A stretch of DNA of 64,000 bases from Desulfovibrio sp. MES5 (GTDB lineage: Bacteria; Desulfobacterota; Desulfovibrionia; Desulfovibrionales; Desulfovibrionaceae). A program made the position numbers and the translations under genes. How positions within the stretch are numbered: the first letter of the stretch is position 1; each line of letters opens with the position of its first letter. Location of the stretch: contig NZ_MJUZ01000002.1 of assembly GCF_002237645.1 (NCBI RefSeq), positions 1 to 64,000 on the forward strand, written 5' to 3'. Positions 26,167 to 36,001 of this stretch are shown piece by piece. The notes below the pieces were generated by a model. It was not told the origin of the DNA, made no database searches, and saw only the letters and a list, made by a program, of their open reading frames with translations.

Positions 26167-26337
26167 TTATTTTCCCTTGTTGTCCTGATCCGTATCAACG
26201 CCGATGGCGGCGCAAACCACCCGGTAGACCGAAGGAAAAACCTCGGCAAAGTTACCGGGGGAAACCGTGCGCGTCTCAATGAATTTGGCGGTCAGTTCCT
26301 TGGCCACCTGCAGGGCTTCCTTGCGATCCTTGTCCAT
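26167..26337 (-). CDS. 56-residue hypothetical protein coupled to ubiE
   Basis: Short frame on the minus strand: ATG at 26337 with GAGGA just upstream, stop at 26167 immediately before the ubiE start. The product begins MDKDRKEALQVAKELTAK and continues through SPGNFAEVFPSVYRVV to a charged tail DNKGK. It looks like a helical soluble protein. Codon use matches the neighbours and the position is tight against ubiE, which supports a real gene. No family recognised with certainty. Confidence 0.7.
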   Translation of the reverse strand: MDKDRKEALQVAKELTAKFIETRTVSPGNFAEVFPSVYRVVCAAIGVDTDQDNKGK

Positions 26338-27352
26338 ACGGTCCTCGTGCCTTGTTACTGCAGCTTCTGCCGCCAGCAGTCAGGGTTTACGGCTGCAGCC
26401 AGCAGAAAAATAAAACCCGCCCTTTGGGGAATGGCCTTGACCCACAGCGGGTATTGCCTGGACGGGAAACGAACGGAAACTCAAGCCCCCGCCCATTTTT
26501 ATATATGTGTCAGAGCCTTTTCACTTTGAAATCGCTCTGGCGCTGCGCGCGCTATGCTCGTCGCCAAGGCATGCGCGCAGTTTGTCCGTGCTGCCATGCG
26601 CTGTAGCGGGCGTCCTTAGCCTTTGAGAAATGCGTGCTCAAAGCTCATGCGCTCCAGAACCAATCCACGCGTGATGCCGCGATGCCTGCTATCTGCAAGG
26701 TTTCAGCGTTCCTGCCCGCCGCCGTTTGCATGCTCCCGGCGCTGCGTGAGCAGCCCCGTTGTGACGGCGTGCCTGCAATGATCCGCGTGGGCAGACTGAG
26801 CAACAGCCGCGCCCCCAACCTTTGGGAATGCCATTTTCAACATTGGTCTGTTCCGGGGATATCCCCCGGTTCCGCAGGTTCGGGCATGTTGCCATGGCGC
26901 TGCGTTCTTTTTGCTGAAACACGGTCAGCGGCAACAGAAAAACGCCATGACGCCGTAGTTTGGTTTCAAAGGGAAAACGCGCGGCATGGATCAGCGGGCT
27001 GATGGTCCCATACTTCTGAAATCGCGCAACAGCATATGCGTTCCGCTGCCGCTTGGCAAGCGCATCCGCCCTGACTGCACGGCTTTGGGGGCCATAAAGG
27101 GCTGGTGGGCGTGCCTGCGGCCTGGCAGAAAGGCAAAAGCAAAGGCCAGAAGCGAAGCTTAGCCGTCCGGCGCGCGTGTTTTCGTGCTGCGCGCCGTGCA
27201 GCCGCTGGGCAGCGCCGGGCGGCTGCAATGGCAGAGCCCTTGCGGGAAGCGCATTGTCGTATGCAGCTGCCGTGCTCTTGCCCGGCGGTCATAATGGACA
27301 GAATCCTTGCGCTTGCGCCTTGCCGCCACAGATAACGTCTGCTTGTCTGTCC
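26338..27352. other. 1-kb stretch without a recognisable gene
   Basis: Frames of 100-180 codons exist on both strands but lack ribosome sites and family features and have Arg/Cys-rich, shadow-like composition. The region holds an AGAGC...TTTGAAAT...GCTCT palindrome (26512-26539) and a CTTTGAG...CTCAAAG palindrome (26621-26643). It may be decayed sequence. Confidence 0.5.
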
Positions 27353-29581
27353 TTATTCGTTTTCCAGCAGGCGGCCAATTTCTTCACGCAGAATGCGGGC
27401 CGCCGCAGAAGCAGCGGCTTTTTCCACCCGCTCATTGAAGCGTGGTTCCAGTTCATCCAGCCTGCTTTCAACCGCGTCCAGCCGTACGGAAGCGCCGTGC
27501 ATGGTCAGGTTGACCGCATGCATGCGGTCATCCAGCAGATTTTCCAGCAGGGCGGGATCTTCATGCCCGGCGGGCGCGTCATGGGCCTGCCCCTTGGCGC
27601 TTTGAGCAGCCGCAACCGCTTCTTCAGCGGCCTGCCGGGCTGCCGTGGCAGCAGCTTCTGCCGCTGCCGCGTTGATGCTGTCCATAAGCCGCTGGTGCAG
27701 GGGATGGCCCGGATCAAAAAGATCTTCAAGGGCAGGCGCGTTGTCGGGCTGCTCCTGTTGCTGCGCAGTGGCGCTGGCCGCTGCCTGCGCCGCATGGAGG
27801 GCTTCGGCGGCGGTTTGCGCCAGATTTTCGTGAGTGGCCTGCGTGGCTGCAAGTTGTTCATCCAGAGCAGACTGCATCTGTTGCGCCGCAGTCTTAACTT
27901 CATCGGCCTCGGCGCGGGCCTGGTCGGCTTCTGCCCTGGCCTCGGCCACCGCTGCTTCCAGAGCCTGCACGCGCTCGTCGGCCTGTTGCAGCTTTTCCGC
28001 GTACTGGTCAAGGCGTGCCATAATCTCCGTCAGGTCCGGGGTTGGGGCCTGTCCGGCGGCGCTAGGGGCGCTGGCGGGAGGCGTGGCGATCTGCGCAGGC
28101 GGCGTGGCGGCCTGGCCTGCCGTGGCAGCCTGGGCAGGCGGCGCGGTGACCACGTTGCCTGCCAGGATGTCATCCAGATCCACATCGGGCAGCAGGCTGC
28201 TGGATTGCTGCTGCGGTTTTGCGGCCTGATCAGGCTGCTCGGGTTTGGACTGGGCTGCGCTCTGAGCGGGGGCAGGCTGCTGCTCTGCGGCAGGGGCCGC
28301 AGGCGTTGCCTCGGGCTTGGCGAGGCCGCGCTCTTCGGCATCGGCTGCCGCCAGAAGGGCATCCAGATCAAATTCAAGCTTGTCGTTGGCCTTTGCCTGG
28401 TCAGATGCCGCCGGGGAGGCGTCCTTGGGCTGGCTTGCGGCACTGTCAGCCGTTGGGGCTGAAGCTTCCGGTTTGATGGACGGCAGCAACTGGTCAAGCT
28501 CTGCAGAAAGATCATCGGCGCTGGCGTCGGGCGCACTGGCCGGAGTCGCTTGCTGGCTTGCCCCCTGGCCCGCACCTTGAGCCGCATCCTGAGTTTGGGC
28601 CACGGCCTGCGGCGCGTCGGGCCCGGCGTCATGACCCGCGTCATGGGCCGCCGCAGGCGTCTGTGCTGTGTCGGAAGGCGTCTGGTGAGGCTGCTGCGCA
28701 TCATGCCCGGGTTTGTCGGTCATTATGGATTGCAGCAGGGCGTCCAGATCGTCATTGAGGTCATGCGAGGGGGCGTTCTGCGCAGGGCTTGCAGCGGCCG
28801 GGGCCGCAGGCTGCGCCGGGGGTTGCGCTTGGCCTGCTGCAGATTCGGTCGCCTGACTTTTGTCTTTTGCCTGCGGCTGTTTGGGCGCGGACTGGTTCGC
28901 GGACGGAGCCGATTCGCGCAACAGGGCCTCAAGCTCATCGGAAATCACAGGCTCCGGCATGGTTCCGGCGGCCAACAGTTCGTCCAGGTCAGACATATCC
29001 TCATGGGGGGCCTTGCCCGCGTCCTTGGGGGAATTTTCAGCCGCAGGGCGCGATGCGCCGTTCAGGCTGCTGAGCATCTGATCCACGGCATTGTCGGTGT
29101 CTTCGGGCGAGGGCGCAGCTTTTTCATGCGGGCGGGGTTGCGGTGGAATGTCCAGTGAATTCAAAAGACTATCCACATCACCTATGCCAGGCATGTGCAA
29201 TTCTTCGTGGGGGTCCACAATATGGCCGTCAGGCATGCGCACGGGCGAGAAATCAGACGGAATCGTGGTGTCCGAATCCGCCTGCGCCATGCCGCTTTCG
29301 GCGCTGCCGTCCCCGGCGTCAGCCTGGGGGGCATGGGCCGCCGCGTCCGCGCCGTCTTCGTCCTTGTATTCCATCTGCGCCAGCAGGTCGTCGATTTCCG
29401 CTTCAGCAGCGACATTCTGACCGCTGTCATTCAGGCTGCGCATGTGGGTGTGCAGGTCTTCCTCTTCAGAAGCGGCCGGGCTTGAGGCGACGGCATCGGC
29501 CTCCGGAATGGCGCCTTTTTCGATAAGCTCGGTCAGGTCGATGATTTCTTCAGTGTTTTCATGGGTGTCTTGGGCAGCCAT
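27353..29581 (-). CDS. large disordered protein with repeated EIDxLL-type motifs
   Basis: 742 residues, acidic and rich in Ala, Gln, Pro and Asp, with no enzyme domain. At least ten short acidic-hydrophobic motifs recur between low-complexity linkers: IDLTELIEKG, EIDDLLAQM, DVDSLLNSL, AVDQMLSSL, DLDELLAAG, ISDELEALL, DLDALLQSI, ELDQLLPSI, DLDALLAAA and DLDDILAG. A long Ala/Glu coiled coil (about 505-600) and a C-terminal helix RILREEIGRLLENE follow. The motif resembles the FliM N-terminal EIDALL peptide that binds CheY-P, and the layout resembles PopZ-like hubs; both are inference. GAGG 6 bases before the ATG at 29581 sets the start. Confidence 0.75.
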   Translation of the reverse strand: MAAQDTHENTEEIIDLTELIEKGAIPEADAVASSPAASEEEDLHTHMRSLNDSGQNVAAEAEIDDLLAQMEYKDEDGADAAAHAPQADAGDGSAESGMAQADSDTTIPSDFSPVRMPDGHIVDPHEELHMPGIGDVDSLLNSLDIPPQPRPHEKAAPSPEDTDNAVDQMLSSLNGASRPAAENSPKDAGKAPHEDMSDLDELLAAGTMPEPVISDELEALLRESAPSANQSAPKQPQAKDKSQATESAAGQAQPPAQPAAPAAASPAQNAPSHDLNDDLDALLQSIMTDKPGHDAQQPHQTPSDTAQTPAAAHDAGHDAGPDAPQAVAQTQDAAQGAGQGASQQATPASAPDASADDLSAELDQLLPSIKPEASAPTADSAASQPKDASPAASDQAKANDKLEFDLDALLAAADAEERGLAKPEATPAAPAAEQQPAPAQSAAQSKPEQPDQAAKPQQQSSSLLPDVDLDDILAGNVVTAPPAQAATAGQAATPPAQIATPPASAPSAAGQAPTPDLTEIMARLDQYAEKLQQADERVQALEAAVAEARAEADQARAEADEVKTAAQQMQSALDEQLAATQATHENLAQTAAEALHAAQAAASATAQQQEQPDNAPALEDLFDPGHPLHQRLMDSINAAAAEAAATAARQAAEEAVAAAQSAKGQAHDAPAGHEDPALLENLLDDRMHAVNLTMHGASVRLDAVESRLDELEPRFNERVEKAAASAAARILREEIGRLLENE

Positions 29582-30010
29582 GCGCGACCTCATGTGTTTA
29601 GGAACATTGGCTTCAGGGCCGGAAGGGGCAGGATTTTCGCCTGTATGCGGTATGACGGTTGCTGGCCGTGCCGCAGAAGCAAAATACGTGCAAAGCCACG
29701 GTTTTTCGTATCAGGTTATGAAGAAAGACGCAAACCTCTCTGTCGCGCGACTTCCGGGCGCGTGCATTTCGGGTTTGCCCTGGCGCCTGCCTTGATATCT
29801 GGCCTGACGCCTGCCCTTGACATCTGGCCTGACATCTGCCCTGACGGCTGAGCGGGCATCTGCGCGGACAGGCGCGCGTCATAACGGCGTATACGTGCTT
29901 TACGGCGCGGTTCTCTGCGCAGGCACGCGCCCAGGCTGGCGGCATCAGACTTTGCAGAGGCGACCGCACAGGCAGTTTGCCCAGGCGTCCCTGCCGCTGG
30001 TCTGCGGCCC
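29582..30010. other. intergenic with a 25-bp tandem repeat
   Basis: No gene. At about 29786-29834 two 25-bp units share CCTGCC, TTGA, ATCTGGCCTGAC. The region separates the ilvC terminator from the large disordered protein. Confidence 0.5.
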
Positions 30011-30048
30011 GAAAAAAAGGCCGACCATCCACAGGGACGGTCGGCCCA
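30011..30048 (-). terminator. ilvC terminator
   Basis: Stem GGCCGACC/GGTCGGCC with a 12-base loop, followed on the minus strand by seven T. Confidence 0.9.
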
Positions 30049-30103
30049 AAGGCCGGAGGCAAAACGCAGCGCTTTGCAGCGTCGTCCTACCCGGGCGGGT
30101 CAG

Positions 30104-30127
30104 CTTTGAGAATGTGCATTCTCAAAG
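30104..30127. repeat. CTTTGAG/CTCAAAG palindrome
   Basis: Near-perfect palindrome with arms CTTTGAGAATG and CATTCTCAAAG, just past the ilvC stop. Related copies at 26621-26643, about 18673-18697 and about 46480-46502. Confidence 0.75.
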
Positions 30128-30137
30128 GCAATCCGCC

Positions 30138-31405
<1,268 letters not shown>

Positions 31406-31897
31406 CTAATCCGTCTTTTTGGAACGGCGTATGGCCACAGAGCCTGTGCGCGCCAGTTCCTTGATGCCAAACCGCTGTAGCAGGTTGATGATGGCGTCCA
31501 GCTTGTCCTGGTTGCCGGTGGCTTCAATGGTCATTTCATTGGAGCTCACATCCACCACCTTGCAGCGGAATATCTCGACGGTGCGCAGAATTTCACCCCG
31601 CATGGGGCCTTCCGCCTGCACCTTGACGAACATCATTTCGCGTTCCACGGCGGGTATATCCGCGAAGTCCACCACCTTGATGACAGAAACGATTTTGTGC
31701 AGCTGTTTCATTATCTGCTCCAAAATCAGGCTGTCGCCCTCAGTGGTGATGGTCATGTGTGAAACGCCTTCTTCCAGGGCCGGGGCCACATTGAGCGAGT
31801 GGATGTTAAAGCCGCGCCCACTGAACAGCCCCGCTACGCGGGAAAGGACGCCGGGTTCGTTTTCCACCAGCACGGAAAGCACATGTCTTTTGCTCAT
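31406..31897 (-). CDS. ilvN: acetolactate synthase small (regulatory) subunit
   Basis: 163 residues, the usual small-subunit length (IlvH type). An N-terminal ACT domain starts VLSVLVENEPGVLSRVAGLFSGRGFNI (about 5-31), which binds valine for feedback inhibition, and a second half follows with VEREMMFVKV and the SSNEMTIEATG block. It activates and regulates IlvB. GGGAGGGG lies before the ATG at 31897, 11 bases after the ilvB stop. Confidence 0.95.
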   Translation of the reverse strand: MSKRHVLSVLVENEPGVLSRVAGLFSGRGFNIHSLNVAPALEEGVSHMTITTEGDSLILEQIMKQLHKIVSVIKVVDFADIPAVEREMMFVKVQAEGPMRGEILRTVEIFRCKVVDVSSNEMTIEATGNQDKLDAIINLLQRFGIKELARTGSVAIRRSKKTD

Positions 31898-31907
31898 AGC
31901 CCCTCCC

Positions 31908-33599
31908 TTACACCAGCAACATTTCATCGAGCGCCGCACCAGCGGGCACGATGGGGTACACATTTTCCTCACGCTCCACCACAACGTCAATAAAGGCTGG
32001 ATTGGGCGAGGCCAGGGCCTTTTCAAGCGTGGCGCGCAGGTCTTCGCCCTTTTCGATGCGATAGCCCTCGGCGCCATAGGCTTCGGCCAGCTTCACAAAG
32101 TCCGGCTGCGCTTCCATATTGGTGGAGCTGTAGTTCTGGTTGTAAAAGAGTTCCTGCCACTGGCGAACCATGCCGAGGTGACGGTTGTTCAGGATGACCA
32201 CCTTGATGGGCAGCTTGTTGGCCACCACAGTGCCCAGTTCCTGAATGTTCATCTGCAGCGAGCCGTCGCCAGCCACGGTGATGACCTTTTTGTCGGGAAA
32301 GGCGAACTGCGCGCCGATGGACGCGGGAAAGCCATAGCCCATGGTGCCGAGCCCGCCGCTGGTCAGCAGGGTGCGGGGCTTGGTAAAGGTGTAGAACTGG
32401 GCAACCCACATCTGGTGCTGGCCCACTTCGGTGGCGATGATGGCGTCGCCGTTGGCAAGTTCGTACAGGGTTTCAATAACTTCCTGCGGCTTGATATTGT
32501 GGTTTTTCTGGTAGCAGAGCGGCTTGCTCTTCTTCCATTCACCCACGGCCTCAAGCCACGCGGCATGTTCGCTCGCCCAGTCCTTGCCTTCAAGCTTGGC
32601 GTCGCATATCTCGGACATGCCCTCAAGAGCCAGACGGCAGTCGCCCACCACAGGAACCTGCACCTCCACATTTTTGCGGATGGAGGTGGGGTCTATGTCG
32701 ATATGCACTATGCGCGCCTTGGGCGCGAAGCCCGCCAGCTTGCCCGTCACGCGGTCGTCAAAGCGCGCGCCCACGCAGACCAGCACGTCGGCATTGTTGA
32801 TGGCCAGGTTGGCGGCATAGGTGCCGTGCATGCCCACCATGCCGAGCCACAGCGGGTCTGTGGCCGGAAAGGCCCCAAGGCCCATGAGCGAACACGTCAC
32901 CGGAATCTGCAGCTTGCGCGCAAGGTTTGTGAGCGCTTCAGCCGCGTTGGACATGATAACGCCGCCGCCAGCCAGGATGACAGGGCGTTCGGCTTTGGCA
33001 AGTTCTTCCACCGAGCGCCGCAACTGGTTGAGGTTGGGCTTGTAGGTGGGGTTATAGCTGCGCATGTAGACGTCTTCAGGCCAGATGAACTCGGCTCTGG
33101 CCTGCATGATGTCCTTGGGCAGGTCGACGAGCACGGGCCCGGGGCGGCCCGTGCGCGCCAGATAAAAGGCCTGCCGGATGGTAAGGGCCAGCTTGTTGAT
33201 GTCCTTTACCAGGAAGTTGTGTTTGGTGCAGGGGCGGGTGATGCCCACAATGTCCACTTCCTGAAAGGCGTCATTGCCGATCAGTTGCGTGGGCACCTGC
33301 CCCGTAATGACCACTAGAGGAATGGAGTCGGAATAGGCTGTGGCGATGCCCGTCACCGTATTGGTGGCGCCGGGGCCTGAAGTTACCAGGCACGCGCCCA
33401 CCTTGCCGGAGGCGCGGGCATAGCCGTCAGCCGCGTGCACAGCCCCTTGCTCGTGCCGTACCAGTACGTGACGGATTTCCTGATGTCGCGGCAACTCGTC
33501 GTAAATGTCAATCACAGCGCCGCCGGGATATCCGAACAGCACGTCAACGCCTTCTCTCTTCAGGGACTCAAGGAGAATCTGCGCACCTGTACATTCCAT
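31908..33599 (-). CDS. ilvB: acetolactate synthase large subunit
   Basis: 563 residues of a thiamine-diphosphate enzyme. The catalytic Glu is in VLVRHEQGAVHAADGYAR (about 44-61), the FAD-linked middle domain carries GARFDDRVTGK, and the ThDP/Mg motif GDGSLQMNIQELGT is near 440. It condenses pyruvate to acetolactate, first step of branched-chain amino-acid synthesis. AAGGAG 7 bases upstream favours the start at 33599; an ATG at 33620 is possible. Heads ilvB-ilvN-ilvC. Confidence 0.95.
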   Translation of the reverse strand: MECTGAQILLESLKREGVDVLFGYPGGAVIDIYDELPRHQEIRHVLVRHEQGAVHAADGYARASGKVGACLVTSGPGATNTVTGIATAYSDSIPLVVITGQVPTQLIGNDAFQEVDIVGITRPCTKHNFLVKDINKLALTIRQAFYLARTGRPGPVLVDLPKDIMQARAEFIWPEDVYMRSYNPTYKPNLNQLRRSVEELAKAERPVILAGGGVIMSNAAEALTNLARKLQIPVTCSLMGLGAFPATDPLWLGMVGMHGTYAANLAINNADVLVCVGARFDDRVTGKLAGFAPKARIVHIDIDPTSIRKNVEVQVPVVGDCRLALEGMSEICDAKLEGKDWASEHAAWLEAVGEWKKSKPLCYQKNHNIKPQEVIETLYELANGDAIIATEVGQHQMWVAQFYTFTKPRTLLTSGGLGTMGYGFPASIGAQFAFPDKKVITVAGDGSLQMNIQELGTVVANKLPIKVVILNNRHLGMVRQWQELFYNQNYSSTNMEAQPDFVKLAEAYGAEGYRIEKGEDLRATLEKALASPNPAFIDVVVEREENVYPIVPAGAALDEMLLV

Positions 33600-33621
33600 G
33601 ACCGGCTCCTTCGCAGTCATG

Positions 33622-33849
33622 CTAATCCTGTTTTTTCAGACGATCCAGGATTGCCATGAGCTGGGTTTTTCCTTCAAGCTTTTGCTTTTTCAGCTGCTTC
33701 AAGGTCTGTTCTTCAGTAGGGGTGCGGAAGGCCTTGCCTTCAAGCTTTTCTACCTGCTTTTCATAGAGCACGTGATCTTCCCAAAGGGATTTCAGCTCCG
33801 GATCAGTAGCCGCATACTTGGTTAGGATTTCTAGTTCATGCTGATCCAT
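33622..33849 (-). CDS. DUF465 (YdcH-like) small helical protein
   Basis: 75 residues, a two-helix hairpin with DHVLYEKQVEKLEGKAF and LKQLKKQKLEGKTQLMAIL, matching the DUF465/YdcH pattern (H-x2-L-x3-I/V-x2-LE and LKKxKLxLKD). Function is unknown; such proteins are coiled coils. Stop lies 22 bases before the ilvB start; GGAG before its own start. Probably cotranscribed with yggT upstream and ilvB downstream. Confidence 0.8.
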   Translation of the reverse strand: MDQHELEILTKYAATDPELKSLWEDHVLYEKQVEKLEGKAFRTPTEEQTLKQLKKQKLEGKTQLMAILDRLKKQD

Positions 33850-33904
33850 AAGAAATCTCCATTGTTAGATGTTCGGAGGCGGAATCCCGCGAGTGAAACC
33901 GGTG

Positions 33905-34207
33905 TTATTGCATGGTGAGGGCGTACTGCGCCAATGAGGCAACCACAATGCGGTTGAAAAGCTCAATGCACAGCAGCACCACCACAGGTGAAAAATCCAT
34001 GCCGCTGGTGTAGGTAAAGGGCAGCCATTTGCGGACGCGATAGAACACTGGCTCCGTGAGGGCGCGCAGGGTGCGCACTATGGGATTATACGGATCCGGC
34101 CGCACCCAGGTAAGTACGGCGGCAATAATGACTATCCAGAAATACAGGCTCAGCAGTGAACCCAGTATCATGGCAACGGCGCTCATGGTATTGGCCAGAA
34201 TGATCAT
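33905..34207 (-). CDS. yggT: YggT-family membrane protein
   Basis: 100 residues with two hydrophobic segments (about 10-34 and 70-92) and the YggT core SLYFWIVIIAAVLTWVRPDPYNPIVRTLRALTEPV-type loop (WVRPDPYNP, TEPVFYRVR). The family has a membrane-associated role in cell division, shape or osmotic balance that is not well defined. GGAGGG before the ATG. Between the HAD phosphatase and DUF465 genes, same strand. Confidence 0.9.
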   Translation of the reverse strand: MIILANTMSAVAMILGSLLSLYFWIVIIAAVLTWVRPDPYNPIVRTLRALTEPVFYRVRKWLPFTYTSGMDFSPVVVLLCIELFNRIVVASLAQYALTMQ

Positions 34208-34278
34208 GCGCCCTCCAGCGTGGCGGTCTTTGTGTCAACTTTCGTAAAGTTTCGTACAGGCCCCGGCGGGGCCGGGCC

Positions 34279-34944
34279 TCATATCCTGGCGCTGCTTCTT
34301 GGCAGTGCGTCATCCAGGGCCACGCGCAGGTCTGCGTAATCAGATGCTGTGATCTGTCCCCGCAAAGCGCCGCCGTTAAATGCGGCAAATACCACGCCCG
34401 CCCCCTGGGCCGTTTCCTTGTCATGCTCGCTGTCGCCCACAAAAAGCACGGTTTCCGGCGGGGTCTGCCATGTGGAGCATATCCGCAATGTGCCTTCGGG
34501 CGAAGGTTTGGGCGCTGCCGTATCAGCTGCGACCACAGGATCAAAATAGGAGGGCAGGCCAAAAATGTCCAGAACCGTTTGTATTCCCTCGAGCCTGCGG
34601 TTGGTATGCACAGCCATGCGTACCTGTTTGTCACGCAGATAGTCAATGAAATCAACAAACCCTGGTTGCAGGCGCAGCATGGGCATTATATCGCGCTGAT
34701 AGTTGACCACTTCACTGGTGACATAGCTTATCTGGTTATGCAAATGCGGCGGCACAATGTGCAGCAGGGCCTGCATGGCTGTGGCCATAAAGCAGAATTT
34801 TTCCTGCTCTGGCGTCATGGGCGGCAGATTGAAGTGCTCAAGCACGCGGTTGTAGAAAACGTTGTTGGATTCACGCGAATCCACAATGACGCCGTCGCAG
34901 TCAAATATGACCCCCGCAAGGCCATTGGTGAAAAGACGGCTCAT
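34279..34944 (-). CDS. HAD-superfamily hydrolase (phosphoglycolate phosphatase-like)
   Basis: 221 residues. HAD motif I is DCDGVIVDS (about 15-23) with both nucleophile and acid Asp, motif II Thr is in AVHTNRRLEG, motif III Lys in APKPSPEGTL and motif IV in FVGDSEHDKETAQGAG. The helical cap between motifs I and II is of the PGP/beta-PGM type. Acts on a small phosphorylated metabolite; phosphoglycolate is the default guess. The ATG at 34944 overlaps the upstream stop by 4 bases. Confidence 0.85.
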   Translation of the reverse strand: MSRLFTNGLAGVIFDCDGVIVDSRESNNVFYNRVLEHFNLPPMTPEQEKFCFMATAMQALLHIVPPHLHNQISYVTSEVVNYQRDIMPMLRLQPGFVDFIDYLRDKQVRMAVHTNRRLEGIQTVLDIFGLPSYFDPVVAADTAAPKPSPEGTLRICSTWQTPPETVLFVGDSEHDKETAQGAGVVFAAFNGGALRGQITASDYADLRVALDDALPRSSARI

Positions 34945-35816
34945 GACGCGGCCCTCACAAGCCACTGGCGTTCCACATCCAGCGGCTGCGCACCCGTGGG
35001 ACGGCTTCGGCCCATGGCGCGCCATGCCGGGGCGCGGGCGCAGAGCAGAGCGGCGTGTGCCGGGGCAGCGGCGGGGGCCTGTGCCGAAGCCGCGTGGGCG
35101 AAATCCAGCGCTTCCTGCAGGTCTTCCGCCATGGGGCCTTCGGCCAGAATGGGCATGTCCGGCGGCAGAAAATACATGGCATTGGCCACAACCAGCCGCC
35201 AGGGCGGCATGAGGCCGAGATCCAGCGAAACGGGCGCGCCCAGAATGCCTGCGCCCGCATAACCGCCGGAAGCGGCCAGTTCGTCGGCGTCTTCATCCTC
35301 TACGCCGAGAGACCGTGTGAACGAGCCGGATTTTTGCGCAAGGACGCGGGCCATGTCGGCCAGCTCGCCCATGCGCTCTTCCTGCAGCCATGCCCAGAGA
35401 AGCGCCTTTTGGGCCTGCTCGAGCTCGATGCGTTGCTTGCGGGCGGCTTCAGCCTTGAGGGCGGCCTCGGTGTCCGCGCCGTCAAGGCCGCGCAAAAGCG
35501 CCATTTCGGAGGCGCGGCGGGCAGCGCGGGGATTGGCCGTCGCTGTGGCGCCCACGGGAAGGCCCGAAAGCGCGGCGTCGCCCATCTGCCGCAGGTCTTC
35601 AAGACAGACGGCGGCTTCTCGCTGGCCGAACGGGTAGTTTGTCGGGCAGTATACGCCCTCCAGCGGAGCTTGCGGGAGGCCCGGCCACAGCAGCAGAGCC
35701 GCCCCAGCGCCGGGATGCGCGGCAGACACGGCTGCGGCGTCGGCATCCTCCGGGCCGGAGACAGACAGAGGGCCGCGCAAAAAAGGCAGCCGTACACAGG
35801 GGGTAGGTGTGGTCAT
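34941..35816 (-). CDS. hypothetical protein upstream of the HAD phosphatase
   Basis: 291 residues, soluble, Ala-rich, no domain recognised. The middle (about 105-160) is a predicted helical, coiled-coil-like stretch (RKQRIELEQAQKALLWAWLQEERMGEL); the N-terminal part has single cysteines at 7, 57 and 70. AAAGGAA lies 5 bases before the ATG at 35816. Translationally coupled to the HAD gene by an ATGA overlap, so the two probably act together. It may be a lineage-specific gene. Confidence 0.7.
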   Translation of the reverse strand: MTTPTPCVRLPFLRGPLSVSGPEDADAAAVSAAHPGAGAALLLWPGLPQAPLEGVYCPTNYPFGQREAAVCLEDLRQMGDAALSGLPVGATATANPRAARRASEMALLRGLDGADTEAALKAEAARKQRIELEQAQKALLWAWLQEERMGELADMARVLAQKSGSFTRSLGVEDEDADELAASGGYAGAGILGAPVSLDLGLMPPWRLVVANAMYFLPPDMPILAEGPMAEDLQEALDFAHAASAQAPAAAPAHAALLCARAPAWRAMGRSRPTGAQPLDVERQWLVRAAS

Positions 35817-35894
35817 TATATTTCCTTTGGACGACCCCAGCATATCCAGAGCCGGGCCGGAGCGCAAGCCGGGCAGCGTCACGGTTGTGATGTA

Positions 35895-35923
35895 TTGTCA
35901 GATGAGCGCTTATGACATATATA
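35895..35923 (+). promoter_or_regulatory. pdxST promoter
   Basis: TTGTCA (35895-35900), exactly 17 bases, TATATA (35918-35923), about 78 bases before the pdxS start, in the divergent gap with the hypothetical gene. Confidence 0.75.
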
Positions 35924-36001
35924 GCACCCCAGCAACGCCGCAGCGTGAGCGGTAGACTGCCAATACCTCGCCGGCGGACCCGGCTCAGAAGGAGTAGAAA
36001 C

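Noticed and set aside
26689..27228. A 179-codon minus-strand frame in the gene-free kilobase
   Set aside because: Arg/Ala/Cys-rich composition, no ribosome site and no recognisable domain; the codon pattern does not match neighbours.
31419..33317. A 632-codon plus-strand frame
   Set aside because: Antisense to ilvN and ilvB, both certain.
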